Shown piece by piece: positions 27,689-36,805 of a stretch of DNA of 64,000 nucleotides (its first letter is position 1; every line of letters begins with the position of its first letter). The notes under the pieces were generated by a model that saw only the letters and a list, made by a program, of their open reading frames with translations, was not told where the DNA came from and did no database searches. A program made the position numbers and the translations under genes. This DNA comes from Bradyrhizobium macuxiense. Its GTDB lineage: Bacteria; Pseudomonadota; Alphaproteobacteria; Rhizobiales; Xanthobacteraceae. The DNA lies in NCBI RefSeq assembly GCF_007993935.1, contig NZ_VITY01000004.1, forward strand, positions 613,692 through 677,691, read 5' to 3'.

Positions 27689-28849
27689 TCAGGACTCTGA
27701 TTTCGGACGCTGGCCGAGCAGCAAGGATGTCGATGACGCGGGCGAGAACGGCGGACGCTTCAGCCCGAAGCCGCGCAGCGGCGTCAGGTCGAGCGGCGCG
27801 GTGATCTCGCGCGACGGCGCATCCTTGATCTCGTCCATCGAGCAGATGCCGGCGACGAAGGTCGGCTCGGTGCCGAGCGGCGCGCCGCGGCGGGCGTATT
27901 TGTCGTAAGTGAGCGGCAGCGTGTTATTGAGGCCTTCGCGCCCCAAGCCGCCCTTGGCGTCGATCGCCATCATCTCGCTCATGCACATCTTGCCGGGCTC
28001 GACGCACATGTTGAGGATCGCCTTGTAGAGATCGCGATCGACCGAGCGGTAGAGCCGGACCGGATCGTTCTGGCTCGGACGCTCGAGCTGCAGATAGTCG
28101 GTGCGGCCGAGCATGTTGGCGCTGGCCTTGGCGGTGCCGATCCACTTGTCGAAGTCGGCGTTCGACAGGCTCTTGAACTCGAAGTGCATGCCGGAGAAGC
28201 CGGCGCCGCTGTAATTGGCGGAGAAGCCGCGATAGGTGCCTTCCTTGTTGGAGACCGCGTGCAGCTTGGTCTCCATGCCGGGCATGGCGTAGATCTGGCC
28301 GGCAAGGGCCGGGATATAGAACGAGTTCATCACGGAGGAGGCCGTGATGCGGAAGCGGATCGGGCGGTCGACGGGCGCTGCGAGCTCGTTGACGGCGGCG
28401 ACGCCGTAATCCGGGTAGATGAACAGCCACTTCCAGTCGAGCGCGACCACCTCGACATTAAGCGGGGCATCCTTGCTTTCGATCGGCTTGTCGGCGGCGA
28501 TGCGGCCGAGCGAGCGGTAGGGATCGAGCAGATGGGTGCCCATCCAGGTCAGCGCACCGAGGCAGATGATGATCAGCAGCGGCGCCGACCAGATCACGAG
28601 CTCGAGCTGCGTGGAGTGATCCCACTCCGGCTCATAGGGGGCCTGGGTGTTGGACTGGCGGTAGCGCCAGGCGAAGAAGACGGTCAGCGCCATCACCGGA
28701 AGCACGATGATCAGCATCAGCACGGTGGAGATCACGACGAGGTCGCGCTGCTGGGCGGCGATGTCGCCGGCAGGCGCCAGGACGACGAAATCGCACCCGC
28801 CAAGAAGCGCCGCGAACGGCAATAAGGCCAATAATTTCAAGGCGCGCAC
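27689..28849 (-). CDS. cyoA: Cytochrome o ubiquinol oxidase subunit II
   Basis: 386 residues. It starts with a lipoprotein signal peptide (lipobox LLGGC), then two TM helices and the cupredoxin-like periplasmic domain ([15 protein letters not shown]). The Cu-A cysteines are missing, as expected for a quinol oxidase. The C-terminal extension is somewhat long for CyoA. First gene of the cyoABCD-SURF1-regBA operon; its upstream region carries a perfect palindrome at 28911-28933. Confidence 0.95.
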   Translation of the reverse strand: MRALKLLALLPFAALLGGCDFVVLAPAGDIAAQQRDLVVISTVLMLIIVLPVMALTVFFAWRYRQSNTQAPYEPEWDHSTQLELVIWSAPLLIIICLGALTWMGTHLLDPYRSLGRIAADKPIESKDAPLNVEVVALDWKWLFIYPDYGVAAVNELAAPVDRPIRFRITASSVMNSFYIPALAGQIYAMPGMETKLHAVSNKEGTYRGFSANYSGAGFSGMHFEFKSLSNADFDKWIGTAKASANMLGRTDYLQLERPSQNDPVRLYRSVDRDLYKAILNMCVEPGKMCMSEMMAIDAKGGLGREGLNNTLPLTYDKYARRGAPLGTEPTFVAGICSMDEIKDAPSREITAPLDLTPLRGFGLKRPPFSPASSTSLLLGQRPKSES

Positions 28850-28910
28850 GGCTCACCCCACTTGAATTTTATGAGTTCCGCCAAGGGGTAGCTGCGATGC
28901 AGCAAAGTTG

Positions 28911-28933
28911 ACATTGGACAATTTGTCCAATGT
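28911..28933. promoter_or_regulatory. Perfect 11-bp-arm palindrome between cyoA and an MFS gene
   Basis: Arms ACATTGGACAA (28911-28921) and TTGTCCAATGT (28923-28933) around a single T, in the divergent region 62 bp upstream of cyoA. Its size and symmetry fit a dimeric repressor or activator site. It differs from the GCGNC-type sites of RegA, so another regulator, not coded nearby, is likely. Confidence 0.65.
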
Positions 28934-29004
28934 TGCACTGCGGGATAAGAGGCCAGAAGGTGAGGTGGACTGCGTGGCGAACAGCCCGTGGCCTCATCTC
29001 TTGC

Positions 29005-29056
29005 TTGAGCGTGCGGTTCGGAAAACCGGTCTCCACTTTTCCGGGTCATGCTCCAA
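29005..29056. repeat. Dispersed hairpin-element remnant in the MFS gene leader
   Basis: Contains GGAAAACCGGT, CCACTTTTCC and GGGTCATGCTCC, the building blocks of a hairpin element common in rhizobia and related to the one at 18707. It lies directly before the ribosome binding site of the MFS gene. Confidence 0.5.
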
Positions 29057-29073
29057 AGGACGGTTCTCCGGCG

Positions 29074-30384
29074 ATGGCACAGGCCCCAGCAATGGCTCAC
29101 GGCACCCCGACCGCATCAGGTCACGGGCAGGCGAAACCCGGCGAAATCGCCATCGGCGTCATCATCGGACGGACGTCGGAGTTCTTCGACTTCTTCGTCT
29201 ATGCGATCGCCTCGGTGATCGTGTTCCCGAAGCTGGTGTTTCCGTTCGTCAATGAACTGACCGGCACGCTCTACTCGTTCGGCATCTTCGCGCTGGCGTT
29301 TGCCGCGCGGCCGCTCGGCACCGTCATCTTCATGGCGGTCGACCGCCGCCACGGCAAGGGCGCCAAGCTCGTCATCGCGTTGTTCCTGCTCGGCACCGCC
29401 ACGGTCGCGCTCGCCTTCCTTCCCGGCTACGACACGATCGGGGTCGCGGCGATCTGGCTGCTTGCCGCCGCGCGCGTCCTGCAGGGCATCGCCTGGGGCG
29501 GTGCGTGGGACGGCCTGGCCTCGCTGCTCGCGATGAATTCGCCGGCCAACAAGCGCGGCTGGTACGCGATGGTGCCGCAGCTCGGCGCGCCGCTCGGGCT
29601 GATCGTGGCGAGCGCGCTGTTCGCGTTCTTCGCCGGCAACCTTTCGGCGGATGATTTCTTCGACTGGGGCTGGCGCTATCCGTTCTTCGTCGCCTTCGCC
29701 ATCAACGTGGTGGCGCTGTTCGCGCGGCTGCGCATGGTGGCGACCGATGAATATTCCGAGCTGTTCGAAAGCCGCGATCTGGAGCCGGCGCGCGTCGGCG
29801 AGACCGTCGCGCAGGAGGGACGCAACATCCTGCTCGGCGCGTTTGCGCCGCTGGCGAGCTTTGCCCTGTTCCACATGGTCACGGTGTTTCCGCTGTCCTG
29901 GGTGTTCCTGTTCACCAAGGAAAGCCCGGTGCGCTTTTTGATCATCGAGATGATCGGCGCCATGGTCGGCGTCGCCGCAATCGTCGCTTCCGGCATGATC
30001 GCCGACCGCGTCGGGCGCAAGCCGCTGCTGCTGGGATCGGCGGTTGCGATTGCGGTCTATAGCGGCTTTGCCCCGCAGCTGCTCGATGCCGGCGCGTTCG
30101 GCGAAACCGTGTACATGGTGCTCGGCTTCGTGCTGCTTGGCCTCTCGTTCGGCCAGTCGTCGGGCGCGATCGCCTCGAACTTCGCGCGGACCTATCGCTA
30201 CACCGCCTCGGCGCTGACCTCGGATTTCGCCTGGTTGTTCGGCGCCGGCTTCGCGCCGCTCGCCGCGCTTTTGCTGGCGACGCATTTCGGCCTGATCTCG
30301 GCCGGCGCGTATCTGTTGTCGGGCGCGGTGTGGACGCTGCTGGCGTTGTGGCTGAGCGGCCTGCGCGAAGCGGAAGTCAATTAA
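29074..30384 (+). CDS. MFS transporter, metabolite:H+ symporter-like
   Basis: 436 residues from ATG 29074 (AAAGGACGG upstream); the frame stays open upstream through repeat-derived sequence. Twelve TM segments with MHS-type features: FFDFFVYAIASVIVFPKLVFP at TM1, RPLG and DRRHGKG in loop 2-3 and ARVLQGIAWGGAWDG. Members carry carboxylates or osmolytes, and the cargo here is unknown. Divergent from the cyo operon with a shared palindrome. Confidence 0.85.
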   Translation: MAQAPAMAHGTPTASGHGQAKPGEIAIGVIIGRTSEFFDFFVYAIASVIVFPKLVFPFVNELTGTLYSFGIFALAFAARPLGTVIFMAVDRRHGKGAKLVIALFLLGTATVALAFLPGYDTIGVAAIWLLAAARVLQGIAWGGAWDGLASLLAMNSPANKRGWYAMVPQLGAPLGLIVASALFAFFAGNLSADDFFDWGWRYPFFVAFAINVVALFARLRMVATDEYSELFESRDLEPARVGETVAQEGRNILLGAFAPLASFALFHMVTVFPLSWVFLFTKESPVRFLIIEMIGAMVGVAAIVASGMIADRVGRKPLLLGSAVAIAVYSGFAPQLLDAGAFGETVYMVLGFVLLGLSFGQSSGAIASNFARTYRYTASALTSDFAWLFGAGFAPLAALLLATHFGLISAGAYLLSGAVWTLLALWLSGLREAEVN

Positions 30385-30405
30385 TCACGCAGCCTCGTTC
30401 GTCTT

Positions 30406-30493
30406 GTAGCCCGGATGCAGCGAAGCGAAATCCGGGACCACTGTCACCGCGGATGGTCTTGCCCCGGATTGCGCTGCGCTTCATCCGGGCTAC
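30406..30493. repeat. Intergenic palindromic repeat, family B
   Basis: Inverted repeat GTAGCCCGGATGCAGCGAAG with a complementary right end, between two convergent genes. Confidence 0.85.
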
Positions 30494-30503
30494 GGATCAT
30501 TGT

Positions 30504-31316
30504 TTACCGGAACAGCCCGTCGATCCGGAACGAATAGCCCAGGCCGACGATGTAGTTCGGCGAGTTGCGGTTGAGCCCGAACGCGACGTGGAGGTCGAGC
30601 TGCTGGGTCGGCGTGATCCGGTATGCTCCGCCGGAGTTGATCAGCTGGGTCGGCCGCGCGCCGTCGGGATAGTCGCCGACATATTCGGTGAACATGCTGA
30701 TCCGCTCGGTCAGCTTCTTCTCGATCACGAAGGTCGCTTCCGACATACGCTGGCCGGTCAGTTCGGCGGGGCGGAAGAACTCCGTGAACATGCCGCTGAC
30801 GCCCCAGCCGTCATGCAGCTCCCATGACCACGGCAGCTGGATGTAGGGCTGCGCGCCGCGCCCGGCGATCGCAGCCGCGCCGGTCGGCAGCGCGACGCCG
30901 GCGGTGATCGACAGGTCGATCTTCCCCGGCAGCGGGCTGATCTGCCATTTGATCGCGGGCGCGACGTCGGAAAAGCCCGAGACGCCGGCCGATTTCACGC
31001 TGCCGAACCAGGTCGGCAGGTCGACCAGCACCTCGAGGCAGGGCGCAATCCCGAGCCGCCAGCGGCTGTTGCTGCCGTCGATGCTGCGGCCGGCGTCGCG
31101 GCCGGTCAGGTTGACGCCGTTCTCGTTCTGCAGGCTCCCGACCGGCACGACGATACTTGAATTGGTGACGTCGGGCCGGTCGGTCGCAATTTCGTCGCTC
31201 GGCTTGGGGCAGCCGTCCGCGCGAGCGGCGGTGGTGGCTGCGGCTGTGAGCGCAGCGAGCAGCATGCACGCGAGTCCGGCAAGTCGAGCGACGGCGCCGA
31301 GCCGATTGCGAAACAC
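30504..31316 (-). CDS. Outer-membrane transporter-like protein (MetA-pathway/DUF3187-like)
   Basis: 270 residues from GTG 31316 with GGAG upstream. A signal peptide (about 34 residues to ARADG) precedes an antiparallel beta-rich sequence: alternating strands, Gly/Asn turns, and a final aromatic-ended strand (YIVGLGYSFRIDGLF), as in outer-membrane barrels of the 'MetA pathway of phenol degradation' type. The frame continues upstream to 31964 but that part overlaps a cytochrome gene in antisense. Confidence 0.65.
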   Translation of the reverse strand: MFRNRLGAVARLAGLACMLLAALTAAATTAARADGCPKPSDEIATDRPDVTNSSIVVPVGSLQNENGVNLTGRDAGRSIDGSNSRWRLGIAPCLEVLVDLPTWFGSVKSAGVSGFSDVAPAIKWQISPLPGKIDLSITAGVALPTGAAAIAGRGAQPYIQLPWSWELHDGWGVSGMFTEFFRPAELTGQRMSEATFVIEKKLTERISMFTEYVGDYPDGARPTQLINSGGAYRITPTQQLDLHVAFGLNRNSPNYIVGLGYSFRIDGLFR

Positions 31317-31544
31317 TGGGGATGCTCCAATAGCCCGGCGCCGCTGCGGAGGTGGCAGCTGCGAATTGAGATCGGCGGGGCCGCGCGGATATTCCACGCC
31401 GGCGGGAATAAACTTCAGCAACAACGGCCATTCTCGGCGATCGACGCGGCTCGCGTTCAGCCCAATTGCGAACCAGCGGAATTTCCGGGAATAGATCGCC
31501 AGTGAGGCTGCTCCTGTTGCGGTGACCAACAGGAGACCTCGGGA

Positions 31545-31946
31545 ATGACCATCCGTTCGATCGCAGGCGTCCTGGCGCCGCGGCACGCCAAAACAGTCGC
31601 AATGGCGGCGATCGCGATCCTGCTCGCCCTGAACAGCGCCCGTGCGGCGGGCGATGCCGCGCGGGGCGCCACCCTCTATCAGGGCTGCGGCGATTGCCAT
31701 TCGATCGAGAAGAACGACGTCGGGCCGATGCACAAGGGTGTCGTCGGCCGCCTCGCCGGCTCGGTCGCGGGCTACAATTACTCGCCGGCGCTGAAGGACT
31801 CGAAGATCGTGTGGACCGAGGCCAATCTCGACAAATGGCTCACCGGTCCCGACGCGATGGTTCCGGGCACCAAGATGTTCTACGAAGTTCAGGATCCGAA
31901 GGATCGGGCCGACATTATCGCCTTCCTCAAGGAGAAGGCGAAGTAG
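31545..31946 (+). CDS. Small class I cytochrome c
   Basis: 133 residues. A signal peptide ends near ARAAG. The haem attachment site is CGDCH and the axial Met is in MVPGTKMFYEV, matching cytochrome c2/c550-like monohaem proteins. Periplasmic electron carrier. Divergent from the outer-membrane-like gene. Confidence 0.93.
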   Translation: MTIRSIAGVLAPRHAKTVAMAAIAILLALNSARAAGDAARGATLYQGCGDCHSIEKNDVGPMHKGVVGRLAGSVAGYNYSPALKDSKIVWTEANLDKWLTGPDAMVPGTKMFYEVQDPKDRADIIAFLKEKAK

Positions 31947-31964
31947 GGCACCAACCTTCTCCAC

Positions 31965-32090
31965 CCGTCGTCCCGGCGAAGGCCGGGACCCATAACCACA
32001 GGGTTCCGTCGTTCGAACGCGCTGTGGCCCCAGCTTCTTCCAACAATGAACGACGGTGGTAATGGGTCCCGGCTTTCGCCGGGACGACGG
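31965..32090. repeat. Intergenic palindromic repeat, family A
   Basis: Left end CCGTCGTCCCGGCGAAGGCC with its complement GGCTTTCGCCGGGACGACGG at the right end, between convergent genes. Confidence 0.85.
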
Positions 32091-32129
32091 CGGTGGTTGC
32101 TGAGGTGTGAGCGCGCTTCTCGGTGGCCC

Positions 32130-33623
32130 TCAATCCACCACGATCTTGACGCGGTCGCGCGGCTTCACCTGGGCGTGGGCGTCGAGGCCGTTGAGCACGC
32201 GGAAGCGCTCCGCCGGATGATCGACGCCGGCCATGCGGTGCGACAGCGATTCCACGGTGTCGCCGGGCTGCACGTTGATGACCTTGATGCGCAGCGGGCG
32301 CGCGGCCTGGATCTCGTCGAGCGTCAGGCGGCGGAACGAGTTGACGGTCTCGCGCGCGTTGCGCTCGCTCTCGGTGGATTTCTGCTTGGCGGCGAAGATG
32401 AAGCGGTAGACGTCGCTGCCGAAGCGCAGCGCGTAGACCTTGAACTGCCACTGGTCGCCATGCGCGGTGGCCGAGGCCGCCGGAAAGCCGTTGATGTTGA
32501 GGTCCTCGGTCGAGGATCTCTCGACGCCTTCCATCCAGCCGGAATTCAGGTAGTCGCCGAGCGACTGTTCGGCCGGCACCCGCACCACGTCGAAGCGCAT
32601 CGCCTGGCTGCCGCCCTCGCGCACGCCGATCACCGCCTGCGCGGTGTTGTCGAGTGTGAAATTGTCCGGTGCGGTAAAGGTGAAGCCGAGCTTGGGATGC
32701 AGGAACCTGCGGCCGCGCACGAAGCCTTCGCTGGGATCCTCGCCATAGACGATGTTGTCGATCGCAGCGAGATAGGTCTCGCGGTCGCGCTCGTTGTTCT
32801 CGGGCGACGAATATTGCCGCGCGGTGGTCTGCGCATTGTTGATGCGCTCGGGCGTTGCCGGATGCGACGAGGTGAAGTCCTGCGCGCGCGGATCGAGCGC
32901 GGTCTTGCCGATCTTGAGCGCGGCGTTGCGCTCCATCGCGGTCAGGAAGCGCGACGCGCCATAGGGATCGAAATGCGCGCGCGCGGCGATCCCGACGCCG
33001 ATGCCGTCGGCCTCGAACTCCTGCTGCCGCGAGAAGCTCGCCATCGTCAGCTTGGTCTTGGCGAGCGCCAGCGCCGTGAGATCGGGATCAGTGCTCATGT
33101 CGGTGACGACGCGCGTCACCACCGCCGCCTGGCGCGCCTGGTCCTCGCGCATCGCGGCGTGCTTGGCCAGCACATGCGCCATCTCGTGGCTCAGCACCGA
33201 GGAGAGCTCGGAGGTGTCGCTGGCGAGCGCGATCAGGCCGCGCGTGACGTAGAGCTGGCCGGTCGGCAGCGCGAAGGCGTTGACCGCACCGGAATTGAGG
33301 ATCGTGACCTTGTAGGCCTGGTCGGGCCGTTCGGAGGCGGCGACCAGCCGCTCAACGGTCTTGCTGATCAGGGCTTCGAGCTTGGGGTCGTCATAGGCGC
33401 CGCCATAGGACGACAGGATCCGCTCATGCTCGCGCTCGCTGTTGGGGGTCTGTTGCACCACCCGATTCGGCTTCACCGGCGCCGCTGTTGCGGTCGGCGT
33501 GACCTGCTCGAACCGGCCGACATTGCCACAGGCCGACAGCGTCAGGGCCGCGCAGACGAGCACAGGCGCCGCCGAAAGGCGGCGGCCAGTCCCATCTTCA
33601 CGCCGTCCTGCGCGCTCAATCAC
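32130..33623 (-). CDS. M48 family metalloprotease with LysM domain, lipoprotein
   Basis: 497 residues. The N-terminal lipobox TLSAC suggests a membrane lipoprotein. The zinc protease core has HEMAH (146-150) and a downstream EADGIG third ligand region. The C-terminus bears a LysM fold (VQPGDTVESLSHRM and IKPRDRVKIV-like), which could bind peptidoglycan. Related to BepA/YfgC-type outer-membrane quality-control proteases. Adjacent to a thermonuclease gene on the same strand. Confidence 0.92.
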   Translation of the reverse strand: MIERAGRREDGTGRRLSAAPVLVCAALTLSACGNVGRFEQVTPTATAAPVKPNRVVQQTPNSEREHERILSSYGGAYDDPKLEALISKTVERLVAASERPDQAYKVTILNSGAVNAFALPTGQLYVTRGLIALASDTSELSSVLSHEMAHVLAKHAAMREDQARQAAVVTRVVTDMSTDPDLTALALAKTKLTMASFSRQQEFEADGIGVGIAARAHFDPYGASRFLTAMERNAALKIGKTALDPRAQDFTSSHPATPERINNAQTTARQYSSPENNERDRETYLAAIDNIVYGEDPSEGFVRGRRFLHPKLGFTFTAPDNFTLDNTAQAVIGVREGGSQAMRFDVVRVPAEQSLGDYLNSGWMEGVERSSTEDLNINGFPAASATAHGDQWQFKVYALRFGSDVYRFIFAAKQKSTESERNARETVNSFRRLTLDEIQAARPLRIKVINVQPGDTVESLSHRMAGVDHPAERFRVLNGLDAHAQVKPRDRVKIVVD

Positions 33624-33677
33624 GTCAAAAACTCACAAATTATCCCGTGAATCGGCCGGGGTGTGGCCAAAGGCCCC

Positions 33678-34463
33678 CTAGTTCCCGCCGAGCAGTTCAA
33701 TCTGCCCCACCCGGAGCAGTTCGATTCGCGGCCCACGTCGTGCTTCCACCCAGCCTCGCACACGAATCCTGCGATTTTCCAGAGACTTGGGCGAAAGCCC
33801 GGCCGCCTCGAACGCAGGGACTATGCGCCTTGAAATAGTCAGAGCAAAGTCCCTAGTCCAGTTCCGGCCGAAATTCAGGTAGGTCGTCGCGCCCGCTTGG
33901 CGCACGGTCAAAACCCTGCCCTCGACCACTGTAAAACGCCCGATCCCGGCCAAAATATCGTCCGGACTTTCAGCGTTTTTTATGACCGTGGCCTCAGCCC
34001 AGGTTCCCGACCGGGCCGTCCGTGCCTCGCTTTCCGCCGCCATCAGCGCCGCGGCGCAGTCCTTGTCCGCGATCTCGGACGACACCAGCGCGAGGCCCTG
34101 ACGCAGCAGCTCGCTCTGTACGGGCGTCTCGCTGCCTTTGAGGAATGCGTAGGCTGGCTGCCGGCCATAGCGGTCCGGCGTGTCGTCCTGTCCGCGCAGC
34201 GTCACGTCGCGGCCGACCAATTGCGCCGTCAGCGCTGCCATGGCCTTCGCCCGGTCCGCAACCTCGATGCCGGCAAGCCTGACCTCGCGGCCGTCGTCGA
34301 GCCGCAGGCTGCGCGCATCGACCACCGCGGCGACGCGACCTTCGCCTTGAATCTCGAAATTGCATCCGGCCGCATGACTGGCGCTGCAAGCAAGCAGCGT
34401 CGTGCATCCGAGGAGGATGCTGCGAGCGAGCGTCGGCAGAATCTGCATCGATAACGTCTGCAT
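33678..34463 (-). CDS. Secreted thermonuclease-like protein (SNase domain)
   Basis: 261 residues from ATG 34463, with GAGG nine bases upstream. A Sec signal peptide (cleavage near SHAAG) precedes a staphylococcal-nuclease-like OB fold (LRLDDGREVRLAGIEVAD; LRGQDDTPDRYGRQPAYAF). The usual catalytic Arg/Glu triad is only partly evident, so nuclease activity is uncertain. The frame continues upstream beyond 34463 but lacks coding character. Confidence 0.82.
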   Translation of the reverse strand: MQTLSMQILPTLARSILLGCTTLLACSASHAAGCNFEIQGEGRVAAVVDARSLRLDDGREVRLAGIEVADRAKAMAALTAQLVGRDVTLRGQDDTPDRYGRQPAYAFLKGSETPVQSELLRQGLALVSSEIADKDCAAALMAAESEARTARSGTWAEATVIKNAESPDDILAGIGRFTVVEGRVLTVRQAGATTYLNFGRNWTRDFALTISRRIVPAFEAAGLSPKSLENRRIRVRGWVEARRGPRIELLRVGQIELLGGN

Positions 34464-34613
34464 GGATCGATCCTCGCACATTTTGACCATTCCGCTCAGC
34501 GGAAAACACGTGTCGGCTCCGCAGCTTGCCGCTGTGCATGGCATGCGGCATGATCCCGCGCGCGTGAAACGGACCTGATGGAATAGGGTCCGCATCTCAA
34601 GGGGAGGATTTGA

Positions 34614-35819
34614 ATGAGACGGGTTTTGGCCGGCGTGTTGGCCTGTGTGTTTGCGATCTCGGCGAATGCGTCGCTGGCGCAGGACAAGCCTCCGCTGAAG
34701 CTCGGCGGCATCCTCGATATGTCGAGCCTCTATGCCGACATCACCGGCTCCGGCAGCGAAACCGCGGCAAAGATGGCGGCGGAGGATTTCGGCGGCACGG
34801 TGCTCGGCCGCAAGATCGAGATCGTGGTCGGCGACCATCTCAACAAGGCCGATCTTTCCGCCAACATCGCGCGCGACATGATTGACAACCAGGGTGTCGA
34901 GATGATCTTCGACGTCGCGGCGTCCGCCACCGCGCTCGCCGCGGCCGAGATCGCCAAGGCGCGCGGCAAGATCATCATGTTCAACGGCCCGGGCTCGATC
35001 CGCCTCTCCAATGAAGCCTGCGGCCCCTATACCGTGCACTATGTGTTCGACACCTTCGCGCAGGCCAATGTGACCGGCCTTGCCGCGGTGAAATCCGGCC
35101 TCGACACCTGGTTCTTTCTGACCGCGGATTATGCGTTCGGCCAGGACCTCGAAAAGGACACCAGCAATGTCGTGGTGAAGTCGGGCGGCAAGGTGCTCGG
35201 CAGCGTGCGCCATCCGATCAATACCTCGGACTTCTCCTCCTTCCTGCTGCAGGCGCAGGCCTCCAAGGCCAAGGTGATCGGGCTCGCCAATGCCGGCGGC
35301 GACACCATCAACGCGATCAAGCAGGGCGCCGAGTTCGGCATCACCAAGGGCGGCCAGAAGATCTCGCCGCTGCTGGCTTTCGTCACCGACATCGACAGCG
35401 TCGGGCTCGAGACCGCGCAGGGGCTGCTGCTCGCGGAAGCATTCTATTGGGACCTCAATGACGACACCCGCGCGTTCTCAAAACGCTTCATGGAACGCAC
35501 CAAGAGGGTGCCGACCTCGGCGCAGGCCGGCGTCTACTCCTCGGTGATGCATTATTTGCAGGCGGTGAAGGCCGCCGGCACCACGGATGCCGCCGCCGTC
35601 ATGAAGGTGATGAAGGAGACCCCGATCAACGACATGTTCGCCAAGAACGGCCGGATTCGCGAGGACGGCCGCATGGTGCACGACATGTATCTGTTCGAGG
35701 TCAAGAAGCCCTCCGAATCGAAAGGCCGCTGGGACGACTACAAGCTGCTCGCGACCGTGCCGGGCGACCAGGCCTTCCAGCCGCTGTCGGAGTCGCGCTG
35801 CCCGCTGGTCAAAAAATAG
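34614..35819 (+). CDS. ABC transporter substrate-binding protein, branched-chain type (paralogue 1)
   Basis: 401 residues with a 23-residue signal peptide (to NASLAQ) and GGGGAGG ribosome binding site. Type I periplasmic binding fold. It is clearly paralogous to the protein at 45453-46667: both share the DFGGxVLG, NKAD and VRHPxNxxDFSSxLLQAQ blocks. It begins the plus-strand side of the catabolic region. No permease genes in the window. Confidence 0.93.
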   Translation: MRRVLAGVLACVFAISANASLAQDKPPLKLGGILDMSSLYADITGSGSETAAKMAAEDFGGTVLGRKIEIVVGDHLNKADLSANIARDMIDNQGVEMIFDVAASATALAAAEIAKARGKIIMFNGPGSIRLSNEACGPYTVHYVFDTFAQANVTGLAAVKSGLDTWFFLTADYAFGQDLEKDTSNVVVKSGGKVLGSVRHPINTSDFSSFLLQAQASKAKVIGLANAGGDTINAIKQGAEFGITKGGQKISPLLAFVTDIDSVGLETAQGLLLAEAFYWDLNDDTRAFSKRFMERTKRVPTSAQAGVYSSVMHYLQAVKAAGTTDAAAVMKVMKETPINDMFAKNGRIREDGRMVHDMYLFEVKKPSESKGRWDDYKLLATVPGDQAFQPLSESRCPLVKK

Positions 35820-35833
35820 AACGGACCGTTCAT

Positions 35834-35960
35834 GCCGTCATTGCGAGGAGCGATAGCGACGAAGCAATCCATCGATCCGCATACGCGGAAGCATGGATTG
35901 CTTCGCGGAGCCTGTCATCCGGCGGCGCTCCGCGCCGACCGGGTGGCTCGCAATGACGGC
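35834..35960. repeat. Intergenic palindromic repeat, family D
   Basis: Inverted repeat with GCCGTCATTGCGAGGAGCGA at the left and TCGCAATGACGGC at the right; the core contains GAAGCAATCCATC and GGATTGCTTCG. Only one copy of this family in the window. Confidence 0.8.
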
Positions 35961-36007
35961 TTGGACAAACTTCGCGTTTAACCAACAACAACGAGAGGCA
36001 AAACGCC

Positions 36008-36802
36008 ATGAGCGACAATCAGATGGTTCTTCAATCCCTCGACAAGGGCCTGCTCACCATCACCATGAACCGGGCGGATCGGCGCAATGCGCTCAATCCC
36101 GACATGACGCGCGGCCTGGTCGAGGCGGCGCGGCGGGCGCAGGACGATACCGAGGTGCGCGCGGTGCTGATCCGGGGCGCCGGCGGCACGTTCTGCGTCG
36201 GCGGTGACGTCAAGTCGATGGCCGAAGGCCGCGCGCCGCTGCCGTTCGAGGCCAAGATGGCGAACCTGCGCCGCGGCATGGAGGTCTCGCGCATCCTGCA
36301 CACGATGCCGAAGCCCGTGGTGGCGCAGCTCGATGGTGCTGCGGCCGGCGCCGGGCTCTCGATCGCGCTGTCCTGCGATCTCCGCGTCGCCAGCGCCTCC
36401 TGCAAGATCACGACAGCTTTTGCCAAGGTCGGCTTCTCCGGCGACTACGGCGGCACTTACTTTCTCACCAAGATGCTCGGCAGCGCGAAAGCGCGCGAGC
36501 TCTATATGATGTCGCCGGTGCTGTCGGCGCAGGAGGCCTACCACCTCGGCATGGTCTCCAAGGTGGTGCCCGATGCCGACGTCGAGGCCGAGACGCTGGA
36601 GCTCGCGCGCTCGCTAGCGCAAGGGCCGTCGGTCGCGCTCGGCTACATCAAGCGCAATATCAACAATGCCGAGACGATGACGCTGGAAGCCTGCTTCGAC
36701 GGCGAGGCGATCCACCACACCCGCGCCGGCGAGACCACCGACCACAAGGAAGCGGCCAAGGCGTTCGTCGAGAAGCGTAAGCCCACCTTCCAGGGTCAGT
36801 AA
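36008..36802 (+). CDS. Enoyl-CoA hydratase/isomerase family protein, PaaG-like
   Basis: 264 residues of the crotonase fold. The oxyanion-hole segments are GGTFCVGGDV and DGAAAGAGLS. The hydratase Glu positions are not conserved; instead an Asp in FSGDYGGT (Asp146) matches the catalytic Asp of PaaG-type isomerases. It therefore probably isomerises an enoyl- or oxepin-like CoA ester, rather than hydrating a simple one. A VOC protein follows 4 bp later. Confidence 0.87.
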   Translation: MSDNQMVLQSLDKGLLTITMNRADRRNALNPDMTRGLVEAARRAQDDTEVRAVLIRGAGGTFCVGGDVKSMAEGRAPLPFEAKMANLRRGMEVSRILHTMPKPVVAQLDGAAAGAGLSIALSCDLRVASASCKITTAFAKVGFSGDYGGTYFLTKMLGSAKARELYMMSPVLSAQEAYHLGMVSKVVPDADVEAETLELARSLAQGPSVALGYIKRNINNAETMTLEACFDGEAIHHTRAGETTDHKEAAKAFVEKRKPTFQGQ

Positions 36803-36805
36803 GCC

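Noticed and set aside
31317..31964. N-terminal extension of the outer-membrane-like protein
   Set aside because: It runs antisense through the cytochrome c gene and lacks a signal peptide; GTG 31316 has a good ribosome binding site and is followed by a signal peptide.
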